NCBI GenBank assembly: GCA_963795415.1
Contig: CAWCHQ010000001.1
Coordinates: forward strand, 2,170,001 to 2,234,000
DNA: 64,000 nucleotides
From: CAVSUZ01 sp963795415
GTDB lineage: Bacteria > Pseudomonadota > Alphaproteobacteria > Acetobacterales > Acetobacteraceae
Direction: 5' to 3'
The position numbers were made by a program, and so were the translations under genes. Positions 38,707-45,992 of this stretch are shown in pieces; position 1 is the stretch's first letter, and every line of letters starts with the position of its first letter. The notes below the pieces were generated by a model that made no database searches, was not told the origin of the DNA, and saw only the letters and a list, made by a program, of their open reading frames with translations.

Positions 38707-39138
38707 TCACGGGTTCTCTGCCAGCAGTTCGTCCAGTGTCACCGGGCAGGCGGAAGGTACCGGCAGCGGCGGCGTGCCGTCCATTGTCTCCGGCAGGCCT
38801 GCCAATGCGTCGGCATAGAGGTTGGCGACATCGATTTTCTGCCGCATGGAGGGCGTGAACCGGCGCCGCGCCTGCCGGCGGTACAGCCGCGCCTCGGCCC
38901 GCCAGCTGTCCGCGGAGAGCGATTGGGGCCAAGCCTGCGCTTTCAGGCCGTGCAGGAGTGACAAGGTCAGCAGCGACTCGGCGGAATGCCATTCGCTGCG
39001 CCCCACGTCCTCGACCTCCTCGATAAGGTTCTGCCAATCCACCTGATCGTTGATCCGCTCGCCGCCGGCGATCCGGCGCAGCAGCGCAGCCTGCTGCTCG
39101 GACCAAGCCACGATGTCGGTGTCATAGAGGTCGCTCAT
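38707..39138 (-). CDS. DUF29 family protein
   Basis: About 143 residues from the ATG at 39138: MSDLYDTDIVAWSEQQAALL, then WQNLIEEVEDVGRSEWHSAESLL, ending YADALAGLP. The DxxxWxxxQ start and the LIEEVEDxGRSE block are typical of DUF29, a helical protein family expanded in cyanobacteria and some alphaproteobacteria, function unknown. The frame extends 19 codons further upstream, but those residues are not part of the family. It is encoded on the same strand as the nSTAND gene, about 230 bases before it. Confidence 0.87.
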   Translation of the reverse strand: MSDLYDTDIVAWSEQQAALLRRIAGGERINDQVDWQNLIEEVEDVGRSEWHSAESLLTLSLLHGLKAQAWPQSLSADSWRAEARLYRRQARRRFTPSMRQKIDVANLYADALAGLPETMDGTPPLPVPSACPVTLDELLAENP

Positions 39139-39299
39139 GTGGCCTCCGCAGTTGGCCAGCGTTGCTTTATCATCTTCCCGCAGCACCTCGGACATTACAC
39201 CGTCTCCTGCTCAAGGCCCGCGCGACCATTGACGGTTCGCGGGACGGAAATCAGCCGGGATGCTTCCCCGCGGACGGTGTCACACCAAGGACCCTGAGT

Positions 39300-39352
39300 T
39301 TTGACCCCTCCCCCCTGCCCCCTCCCGCAAGGGGAGGGGGTTTTTGCTGGAC
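39300..39352 (+). repeat. Spacer repeat, family 3
   Basis: TTTTGACCCCTCCCCCCTGC, CCCCTCCCGCAAGGGGAGGG, then GGTTTTTGCTGGACC. The stem CCCTCCC/GGGAGGG followed by five T residues is terminator-like. It sits in a ~280-base gene-free gap between the lipoprotein end and the DUF29 start. Confidence 0.65.
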
Positions 39353-39417
39353 CACCCCGAGCGCCAGCGACACCCATGTTTTGTGAGGTTTACCTGCGCC
39401 GTAGCTTGATCAAGAGG

Positions 39418-40140
39418 CTATTCGACCACCGGACCAAGTGGCGGGAGGCCAGGGGCGGGGTGGGCGGGCGGCGGCGGAGGGGGAGGTGGCGCTGACATCG
39501 GGGGCGGCGGTGCCGGCGGGTGCGGCGGCGGCGCAGCGGGCGGTGGTGGGGCGGGCGCGGCCTGGAGCGGCGCCTGCTGCACGGGAGCCGTGGCCGCGCC
39601 GGCGGAGACGAGCCATTTCCCGAGCGAGCGGCGGACCTGGTATTCGAACTCCACGTTCATCTGCTGCAGGAGCCCGCTGGTGAGCGTGTAGAGCGCGCCG
39701 CCGAGATCCTCGCCGAAGCCTGCAATCTGCCGTGTGACGGTGGCCTGGGCGTAGCCGGCCCGGGCTCCGTTCGGGGCGTAGAGGGTGAGGGTGACGGAGA
39801 AGGCGCCGATGAGCGTGTCGCCCTGCTGGATGACCGAAGCGTTGTCGATGGCGAAAACTGCGCGGCCTGACGTGCCGACGGCCTGCAGGCGCTGCTCGGC
39901 CATGAGTTTGAGGGCGGCTATCGGGTCGATCGGGTCGTAGTGGCTGACATCGGGTGGCAGGCCGGAGGGGATGTAGTGCTGCTTCACCTCGAGCTGGGCG
40001 ATATTCAGCCGGAGTGGCGTGAGATAGCTGAAATCGGGCGGCGTGAAGCTGGTCTGGGCCGAGGGCTCCTGGGAGACGCAGGCGGCCAGGGCGAGCGGGA
40101 TCGCGAGGGGGATCGCCAGAGCGAGGCGGCGGGTCAGCAT
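39418..40140 (-). CDS. Putative lipoprotein with proline-rich C-terminus
   Basis: 240 residues with a lipoprotein signal: MLTRRLALAIPLAIPLALAACVS, lipobox LAAC with the lipidated Cys at position 21. The middle part (residues 30-170) is a compact alpha/beta region with LKLMAEQRLQAVGTSGRAVFAIDNASV. From about residue 185 to the end the chain is mostly Pro and Ala (PPPPAAPPPHPPAPPPP), likely to span the periplasm or peptidoglycan. Attachment to the inner leaflet of the outer membrane is expected. No enzyme motif seen; family not recognised. Confidence 0.82.
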   Translation of the reverse strand: MLTRRLALAIPLAIPLALAACVSQEPSAQTSFTPPDFSYLTPLRLNIAQLEVKQHYIPSGLPPDVSHYDPIDPIAALKLMAEQRLQAVGTSGRAVFAIDNASVIQQGDTLIGAFSVTLTLYAPNGARAGYAQATVTRQIAGFGEDLGGALYTLTSGLLQQMNVEFEYQVRRSLGKWLVSAGAATAPVQQAPLQAAPAPPPPAAPPPHPPAPPPPMSAPPPPPPPPAHPAPGLPPLGPVVE

Positions 40141-40198
40141 CGCGCGTGATCTCCGGAACCGTTTGGCCGGCGAAAGGGAGCAAAGCCGCCGGGGCAGG

Positions 40199-41158
40199 TC
40201 AATGGCGGGCCGCCCGGCTGTGGACTGCGTCGCGCGCGAAGCGGAAGTCGAAATTGCAGAACTCGCAGGTCATGACGATGTCTCCATCCACCGCCATGTG
40301 GTCGAGATCGTCGTCGGGGAAGCCCTCCAGAATGTCGGCGAGGCGGGCGCGCGAGCAGCGGCAGCCGTAGGAGAGGGCGCGGGCGCGGTTGACGGCCAGG
40401 CCTTCGGTGGCGAAGAGCCGCTGGAGCAGCCGGTCGGGAAGCAGTTTTTCGTCCAGAAGTTCACCATCGGTGACGGTGGCGGCGAGGGCGGTGGCGGTGC
40501 GCCAGCTTTCTTCCTGGTCTTCTTCCGACATGCCGGGATCGATCCCGCCGGTGCCGGCGACTTTCTCCAGGATGAGCGCGGCGGCGCGCCAGCCGTTGGC
40601 GGTTTTTTCGCAGGCGAGGCGGAGCCAGCAGCGGAGCTGCTCGGAGGTGGCGAAGTAGTGGAGCGCCATCTCGGCGAGGGTGGCCCCTTCGATCGAGACG
40701 ATGCCCTGGTGGCGGTTCCGGTCGGGGCCCTGGTCCACGGTGAAGGCGAGATAGCCGGTGCCGAGCAGGTGGCCGGCGGTGGGGGAGGGGTTGTCTTCGA
40801 GGGCGGCGTGGAAACGGGTGGCGTTAACTCGTGCGTAGCCGCGGAGGGCTCCGCCATCGGTGCAATCGGCCAGGAGAAGCGGGACGGGCCCCTCGCCCTT
40901 TGCCTGGACGCTGAAAGAGCCCTGGAATTTCAGGGCGGAGGCGAGGGCGGCGGAGAGGGCGAGGGCCTGGCCTAGCAGCCGGCGGACGATGTCGGGGTTC
41001 TCGTGGCGGGTAATCAGGGTGCCGGCGAGGGGGCCCAAGCGGATCAGGCGGCCGCGGACGGGGCGGCGGGGCAGGTGGAACGGGGTGATCCCGCGTGGGA
41101 CGACCACGTCCGGCACAGCGGGACGGTTGCTGTCGAGGAACGCTGGAATTTCAGGCAT
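40199..41158 (-). CDS. hslO: Redox-regulated chaperone Hsp33
   Basis: About 319 residues from the ATG at 41158 (MPEIPAFLDSNRPAVPDVVV); the longer open frame upstream is a GC artefact. Hsp33 is a cytosolic holdase switched on by oxidation of a zinc centre. The four zinc cysteines are present: CRC in LSYGCRCSRARL and CEFC in VMTCEFCNFDF. The N-terminal substrate domain contains ALALSAALASALKFQGSFSVQAKGEGPVPLLLADCTDGGALRGYAR. Confidence 0.94.
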   Translation of the reverse strand: MPEIPAFLDSNRPAVPDVVVPRGITPFHLPRRPVRGRLIRLGPLAGTLITRHENPDIVRRLLGQALALSAALASALKFQGSFSVQAKGEGPVPLLLADCTDGGALRGYARVNATRFHAALEDNPSPTAGHLLGTGYLAFTVDQGPDRNRHQGIVSIEGATLAEMALHYFATSEQLRCWLRLACEKTANGWRAAALILEKVAGTGGIDPGMSEEDQEESWRTATALAATVTDGELLDEKLLPDRLLQRLFATEGLAVNRARALSYGCRCSRARLADILEGFPDDDLDHMAVDGDIVMTCEFCNFDFRFARDAVHSRAARH

Positions 41159-41176
41159 CGGCTGTAGATAGGCGCG

Positions 41177-41695
41177 ATGGCGGGCAGGGGCTACCGTGCA
41201 GGCGTGACGAACGGGGCGATCATGATCCGGCCGATGCTGCCTGCCGACGCTGAGACGGTAGCCGGACTGGTTGTGGCGGCTTTCGCAGTGCAGCCGGCGG
41301 AGGTTGATCCCCGGCCGTCTGCGCTCGGCATCAGTTCGGCGGCAGTGGCCGCTCATCTGGAGAGGGGCGGCGGGGCGGTAGCGGAGCAGGAGGGGGAGGT
41401 TGCCACGGAGGTTATGGGGGCGGTGCTGTGGGAGGCGAAGGATGGCGGGCTCTATGTCTCGCGGCTATCGGTGCTGCCGGAAAATCGCGGCAGGGGTGTC
41501 GCCCGCCTGCTGATGGCGGCGGCGGAGCGTGAGGCGGTGCGGCTGGGGATGGCGCGGATGCATCTGGGGACCCGGCTGGCACTGGGCGGAAATCGCCGGT
41601 TGTTTGCGGCGTGCGGTTTTCACGAGGTCGCCTTCCATGCGCATCCTGGTTACGCGGCGCCGACCTGGGTGGAGATGGAGAAGTCTCTGACCTGA
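41177..41695 (+). CDS. GNAT family N-acetyltransferase
   Basis: Up to 172 residues; an ATG at 41222 (MIRPMLPADAETVAGLV) is the more typical GNAT start. The acetyl-CoA motif is LYVSRLSVLPENRGRGVARLLMAAAEREA, followed by GNRRLFAACGFHEVAFHAHPGY. Substrate cannot be read. The stop overlaps the MFS start (TGATG). It diverges from hslO across only about 18 bases if the first ATG is used. Confidence 0.88.
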   Translation: MAGRGYRAGVTNGAIMIRPMLPADAETVAGLVVAAFAVQPAEVDPRPSALGISSAAVAAHLERGGGAVAEQEGEVATEVMGAVLWEAKDGGLYVSRLSVLPENRGRGVARLLMAAAEREAVRLGMARMHLGTRLALGGNRRLFAACGFHEVAFHAHPGYAAPTWVEMEKSLT

Positions 41696-42864
41696 TGGGT
41701 GCGCGTCCCTGGATCATCCTGGCTGCGATCGTGCTGGCACGGATCGGGTTTGGGTTCCAGTTCCAGACGGTGGCGACGCTGGGGCCGGATCTGATGGGGC
41801 GGTTCGGGCTCGATTTCGCGGGACTGGGGTCGCTGATCGGGGCCTATATGCTGCCCGGAGTGTTCGTGGCGCTACCGGCCGGGCTGCTGGGGCGGCGGTT
41901 CGGGGACGGGCTGGTGTTGGGGAGCGGCCTGGTTCTTATGGCGCTCGGAGGGGTGATCAGCGCGGCTGCGGACGGGATCACGGGCATCGGGGCCGGGCGG
42001 GCCGTGGCGGGCCTCGGGGCGGTAGCGATGTCGGTGCTGCAGTCCAAGGTCATCGCGGACTGGTTCCCCGGCAGGCGGTTCATGCTGGGAATCAGCATCT
42101 CCACGGCGAGTTATCCGATCGGGGTAGGGCTGAGCCAGATTTTCGTGCCGGGCCTGGCGGGGCGTTTCGGGCTGGGGGCGCCGTTTCTGGCGAGTGCGGG
42201 CGGGATGGCGATTTCGGCCTTGCTGTTCGCCGGGTCTTACCGGGCGGCGCCCGGGGTGGCGAGGGATCGGCCGGGGTTCGCCTTCCCGACTGCAGGCGAG
42301 TGTCTGCTGCTGGTCATCGGGGGGATGATCTGGGCGGCCTATACCGGGGCGTATGCGGGGTATCTGGCCTATCTGCCTTCGTTGATGAACGAGAGGGGCC
42401 GGAGCCTGGCGCTGACGGCGCTGGTCGCGACGATTGCGACCTGGGGGAACGCGCCGGCCACGCTGGCCGGGGGAGGGCTGGCGGCGCGGTTCGGGATGTG
42501 GCGGATTTTCCTGGTTGGGACGCTTAGCCTGATCCTCGGGATGGCCGGGACGGGCGGGGTGGACTGGCCGGTGCTGTTCGGGGCGATGATCGGGGTGCCT
42601 GGCTCGATGCAGTCAGGGGTGATCATGGCGGTGGGGACGCTGTCGGCCAGGGCGGAGCACCGGGCGGCCGGGATGGGGTTGTTTTACGTCGTCTATTATC
42701 TCGGCGGGGCGGTGGTGCCGGCCTTATGCGGGTGGGCGGCTGACGCTTATGGCGGTGCGGCGGGGGCGATGTTTGCCGCCGCGGGGGTGGCGGTGCTGGC
42801 GGTTCCGATGTTCATGCTGCACCGGCGGCTGGCCGGGCACGAGGCGATGCTGGCGCGGGCTTAG
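41695..42864 (+). CDS. MFS transporter
   Basis: 389 residues, about 12 hydrophobic spans. WIILAAIVLARIGFGFQFQTVATLGPDLMGRFGLD and GLLGRRFGDGLVLGSGLVLM (motif A-like) place it in the major facilitator superfamily, with a second-half repeat around GGGLAARFGMWRIFLVGTLSLI. It resembles CynX/NimT-like carriers only loosely; substrate unknown. Translationally coupled to the upstream acetyltransferase. Confidence 0.87.
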   Translation: MGARPWIILAAIVLARIGFGFQFQTVATLGPDLMGRFGLDFAGLGSLIGAYMLPGVFVALPAGLLGRRFGDGLVLGSGLVLMALGGVISAAADGITGIGAGRAVAGLGAVAMSVLQSKVIADWFPGRRFMLGISISTASYPIGVGLSQIFVPGLAGRFGLGAPFLASAGGMAISALLFAGSYRAAPGVARDRPGFAFPTAGECLLLVIGGMIWAAYTGAYAGYLAYLPSLMNERGRSLALTALVATIATWGNAPATLAGGGLAARFGMWRIFLVGTLSLILGMAGTGGVDWPVLFGAMIGVPGSMQSGVIMAVGTLSARAEHRAAGMGLFYVVYYLGGAVVPALCGWAADAYGGAAGAMFAAAGVAVLAVPMFMLHRRLAGHEAMLARA

Positions 42865-42913
42865 GGTGGGGCTGGGTGCGATACAACCTGGGACGCCGGC
42901 GCGCGGTGGGGTT

Positions 42914-43049
42914 GTACGAAACGGCGATTTTCGGGGGTTGAAAAGTTGGTACGGAACCCGGTTTTTCGGGAGGGCGGATTGTACCAACCCGGGTTTCGGC
43001 GGAGGCCATTTTGTACCAAGTGGCGGTTTTGGGCGTTTCGGTTTGGTAC
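42914..43049. repeat. Degenerate ~33-base tandem array centred on GTAC
   Basis: GTAC occurs at 42914, 42949, 42981, 43013 and 43046, spaced 35, 32, 32 and 33 bases, each within TTG(G)TAC and each of the first four followed by a G/C-rich tract with a CGG(T)TTT-type core. Regular spacing of about three helical turns suggests a multi-site protein-binding array or a decayed minisatellite. Confidence 0.6.
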
Positions 43050-43225
43050 CGACCTGGATGCGGGATTTGGATGAGTTGCAGTAGGTGAGAATTTGCGGCT
43101 GGGATGTGAGTGTGGTTTGGCGGGCGGCTTTGGAAGGTTTGACACGGAGATCTCGGCGAGGGTCACGAAGCACACAGAGTTAGTTTATCGGAGAATTCTG
43201 GCTTTTTGGCGGCAAAGCGTCTGGT

Positions 43226-43248
43226 ATCGACTTTCTCTGAAAGTCGAT
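43226..43248. promoter_or_regulatory. Perfect hairpin upstream of the AhpD-like gene
   Basis: ATCGACTTTC - TCT - GAAAGTCGAT: ten-base perfect arms with a three-base loop, about 110 bases before the start codon. It could be an operator or part of the 5' leader; no T-run follows, so termination is less likely. Confidence 0.45.
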
Positions 43249-43357
43249 CTCGCCGGCGCGGGACGAGAACCGGCGGGGATCGAGGATGTGACCGGTCGAG
43301 TTGTGATTGTTTTTGTATGATACTATTTACGTCAGCTTGAACAGGAGGTCGGCACTC

Positions 43358-43813
43358 ATGCGGCTGAACTATGCAACGGTCGCGCCGGAACCGGTGAAGG
43401 CGCTGGCGGCGGTGAACGGCGCATTATTGCAGGCAGGGCTGGACAAGCGGCTGAGGGATCTGCTGTTTCTTCGTGTGTCGCAGATCAACGGCTGTTCGTA
43501 CTGTGTCGATCAGCATGCGCGTGATCTGCGGAAAGCGGGGGAGACGAATGAGCGCCTCGATGGCCTGGCGGGTTGGCGCGAGAGTCCGTATTTTACCGGC
43601 GCGGAGAAAGCAGCGCTCGAATGGGCAGAGGCCCTGACGCGCGTGGAGGCGACCCATGCACCGGAGTGGGCATATGCGCCACTGGCGCGCCACTATGACG
43701 AGAAGACAGTTGCAAACATTACTTATGCCATCGCGCTGATGAATGCCTTGAACCGGATCGCGATAGGGTTCGGCCAGGGGCCGGTGGCGCATGCCGGCGA
43801 GCGGTCCGGATGA
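43358..43813 (+). CDS. Carboxymuconolactone decarboxylase / AhpD-like family protein
   Basis: 151 residues from the ATG preceded by AGGAGG (43343-43348). LLFLRVSQINGCSYCVDQHARDLRKAGE carries the CxxC and downstream His of the AhpD active site, and YFTGAEKAALEWAEALTRV is the second helix block. Such proteins act as thiol-dependent peroxidases or in peroxidase reduction. No alkyl hydroperoxide reductase gene is adjacent. Confidence 0.92.
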   Translation: MRLNYATVAPEPVKALAAVNGALLQAGLDKRLRDLLFLRVSQINGCSYCVDQHARDLRKAGETNERLDGLAGWRESPYFTGAEKAALEWAEALTRVEATHAPEWAYAPLARHYDEKTVANITYAIALMNALNRIAIGFGQGPVAHAGERSG

Positions 43814-43954
43814 GAAGCTGATATGGCGGCGTGGCCTTGAGGCTGTACCGCTTGTTGGAGAGCGTGGTTACCTGGTCCAAGGGGGCCGGTGTCGCCGCGG
43901 GCAGATTTGCTCCGGCGGCTTTGCAGCGGGTGGAGCTTCGGGTAAGTCCTGCCT

Positions 43955-45014
43955 ATGGCAGCTAACGTCAAACGCGTGTTTTATGTCAATCAGCCGGCGC
44001 ATCCGGTGTTTGTGGAGATTCTGAGCGCCGTGCCGGACATTCAGCTCGAGCACCTGACGAATGAAAGTGCGGAAGAGGCGGCTGAGCCGGTGCTGGCACT
44101 GGCACATGTGTATCAGATTGGCGCGACCCGCGACGAACTTGCCGTGAAGTATCACGGCACCACGGAGCTGCTGGCCCGGATGCCGAATCTGCTGGCGATT
44201 TCCTCGAATGGCGCCGGGTACGACACGGTTGATGTTCCGGCGTGCACGGCGGCCGGGGTCGCGGTGGTCAATCAGACCGGCGGCAACAAAGAGGGCGTTG
44301 CGGAACATGTACTGGCGATGATGCTGACATTGTCGAAGCGCATAGGGGAGACGGACCGGTACATGCGAAACCGGTCGGATATTCCGCGCGTGCGGTTCAT
44401 GGGGCATGATGTGCTGGGGCGGACGATCGGGATCATCGGGATCGGCAATATCGGCTCGCGGGTGGCGGAGTTGTGCCGCGGGCTGTTGCGCATGCGTGTG
44501 CTGGCGTACGATCCCTATTTGTCGGCCGAGCAGATCGCGGCGCGCGGGGCGGAGAAGACGGATCTCGATACGCTGCTGCGCGACGTGGATTATGTGTCGG
44601 TGAATTGCCCACGGACGGTGGAAACGCTGGGGATGATCGGAGCGCGCGAATATGCACTGATGAAACCAGGTGCGTATTTCATCACGACGGCGCGTGGCGG
44701 CATCCATGACGAGCAGGCGCTGGCGGATGCGCTGGCGGCGGGGATGCTGGCAGGGGCGGGGCTAGATGTATGGGCGAAGGAGCCGCCGGAGCCGGATCAT
44801 CCTCTGCTGCGGTTCGACAATGTGCTGGTCAGCCCGCATACGGCGGGGGTGACGCACGAAGTCGCGGCGGAACATGGGGCGTTATGCCGCGGAGCAGATC
44901 ATCGGGATTTTGGAAGGCGGGCGTCCGCCGAGGCTGGTCAACCCGGAAGTGTGGCCGCGCTACTGCGAGCGGTTCGCGCGGGTTCTTGGGAGCCTTAGAG
45001 CAGTTTCAGGCTGA
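43955..45014 (+). CDS. D-2-hydroxyacid dehydrogenase family protein, apparent +1 frameshift near the 3' end
   Basis: An NAD-dependent dehydrogenase: Rossmann GIIGIGNIGSRVAELCRG, catalytic Arg in FITTARGGIHDE, Glu in KEPPEPDHPLL and His in SPHTAGVTHE. The family C-terminus (NMGRYAAEQIIGILEGGRPP then RLVNPEVWPRYCERFARVLG) lies one frame on from about 44865-44870, where one extra base in GCGGCGG is likely. The corrected frame does not stop at the native-looking end but runs into a family 1 repeat and stops at 45012, about 353 residues in all. The uncorrected frame ends at 44998. Substrate unknown. Confidence 0.86.
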
Positions 45015-45109
45015 CTGTATCGCCTGAAACGCTCTGACTTCATGGTTTTAGAGCAGGTTCACGCGCTCCTGGAAATGCAAGGCGTTTCCAGCGAAGCGCG
45101 ATCTGCTCC
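44996..45109 (+). repeat. Composite double-hairpin repeat, family 1, copy C
   Basis: TAGAGCAGTTTCAGGCTGAC, TGTATCGCCTGAAACGCTCT for the short hairpin; AGAGCAGGTTCACGCGCTCC, an inner TGGAAATGC/GCGTTTCCA, and GCGCGATCTGCT for the long hairpin. The first bases coincide with the 3' end of the dehydrogenase gene. Confidence 0.85.
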
Positions 45110-45116
45110 AGGCCTC

Positions 45117-45165
45117 GACCCCTCCCCCTCCCGCAGGGAGCGGGGGTTTCGTTGGCCCTCCTGCA
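45117..45165 (+). repeat. Spacer repeat, family 3
   Basis: CGACCCCTCCCCCTCCCGCA, GGGAGCGGGGGTTTCGTTGG then CCCTCCTGC, directly after family 1 copy C; a degenerate relative of the copies at 25741 and 39300. Confidence 0.55.
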
Positions 45166-45201
45166 AGGGCTACACGAGGACTGGTTCTGCGCTTTCGCGT
45201 T

Positions 45202-45235
45202 GTCATTGCGCGGCCCAAAGGGCCAAAGCAATCAC
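45202..45235. repeat. REP-like palindrome, family 2
   Basis: GTCATTGCGCGGCCCAAAGG then GCCAAAGCAATC; arms ATTGC/GCAAT and GGCCC/GGGCC. With the two preceding elements it gives three repeat families back to back in about 240 bases. Confidence 0.75.
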
Positions 45236-45261
45236 GAGCATGGGATTGCTCCGCTCGCCTC

Positions 45262-45744
45262 CTACCGCACCTCAATCCTAACAACGTCCCGCACGCTCCG
45301 GCCGCCCCGCTTGTCGCCCGGTACGACCAGCCGCAACTCGCCGCCCGGCAAAGCCTCGCCATCCCGCCGATAGGCAAGCAACACCGGCTTTCCCTCAAAC
45401 TCCGGATCGATCTCGGCCAGCGCCAGCGCCGCCGTGTAACCGTCGCGCCCTGTCACCAGGATTGTATGGTGCAGACGTGCGCGAGGCTCGGCGCCGCCCA
45501 GCACGCCCGTCTGCTCCAGCACCGCCCACAGCAGCGCCCCCGAATAATGCCCCTGCTCCTGTCCATGGCCGGTTAGAAACGAAACCATCAGCTCAGTCGC
45601 CGGAAGCTTCTCGATCGAGCCCAGATCAATCGGCCGGGTCTGCTCCATCGAAGCCGCAACCACCACACTCTGCGCCTGTGCCGCAGGCGCGGCGAAAATC
45701 GCCAGGGAGCCAGCAATGAGCGTCGCCAGAACGGCCCGGCGCAT
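45262..45744 (-). CDS. Exported protein with molybdopterin-oxidoreductase-like (sulfite-oxidase fold) domain
   Basis: 160 residues with a Sec signal (MRRAVLATLIAGSLAIFAAPAAQAQ). The rest (IEKLPATELMVSFLTGHGQE, YSGALLWAVLEQTGVLGG, LVTGRDGYTAALALAEIDPEFEGKPVLLAYR, ELRLVVPGDKRGGRSVRDVVRIEV) follows the pattern of small oxidoreductase molybdopterin-binding-like domains. The Cys that coordinates molybdenum in true sulfite oxidases is not seen, so it may bind a ligand without cofactor. Start overlaps the end of the Mop gene by one base, linking it to molybdate-related functions. Confidence 0.75.
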   Translation of the reverse strand: MRRAVLATLIAGSLAIFAAPAAQAQSVVVAASMEQTRPIDLGSIEKLPATELMVSFLTGHGQEQGHYSGALLWAVLEQTGVLGGAEPRARLHHTILVTGRDGYTAALALAEIDPEFEGKPVLLAYRRDGEALPGGELRLVVPGDKRGGRSVRDVVRIEVR

Positions 45745-45950
45745 TACTTTGCAACCATCACATCAGAAGCCTTGATGACCGCAGTCGCCTCATCGCCCAC
45801 CCGCAACGCCAGCTCATCAATTGCCTCGTTGGTAATCGACGACGTCACGATCACCCCATTGCCGATATCGATACGAACGTGGCCCGTGGTTTGCCCTTTC
45901 TGGACACCAACGACCTTGCCTTTGATCTGATTCCGCGCGCTCAGCTTCAT
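45744..45950 (-). CDS. Mop/TOBE-domain molybdenum-pterin-binding protein
   Basis: 68 residues from the ATG at 45950, preceded by a strong GGAGGTGGGA. MKLSARNQIKGKVVGVQKGQ, HVRIDIGNGVIVTSSITNEA and DELALRVGDEATAVIKASDVMV are the molbindin pattern. Mop proteins assemble as hexamers that store or buffer molybdate or related oxyanions. It lies between the exported molybdopterin-fold protein and the ABC permease, all on one strand. Confidence 0.92.
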   Translation of the reverse strand: MKLSARNQIKGKVVGVQKGQTTGHVRIDIGNGVIVTSSITNEAIDELALRVGDEATAVIKASDVMVAK

Positions 45951-45992
45951 TCCCACCTCCATCCGACACAGTCGCACGATATATCCGAACGG

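Larger units (their letters stand above)
42865..43357. other. Intergenic gap with periodic repeat and hairpin
   Basis: About 490 bases with no convincing gene. It contains the GTAC-centred periodic array at 42914-43049 and a perfect hairpin at 43226-43248. The promoter of the downstream AhpD-like gene probably lies near 43290-43340 in the AT-richer stretch GATTGTTTTTGTATGATACT. Confidence 0.55.

Noticed and set aside
42914..43049. CRISPR array
   Set aside because: Repeats are too short and degenerate, and the intervening tracts resemble one another; no cas genes nearby.
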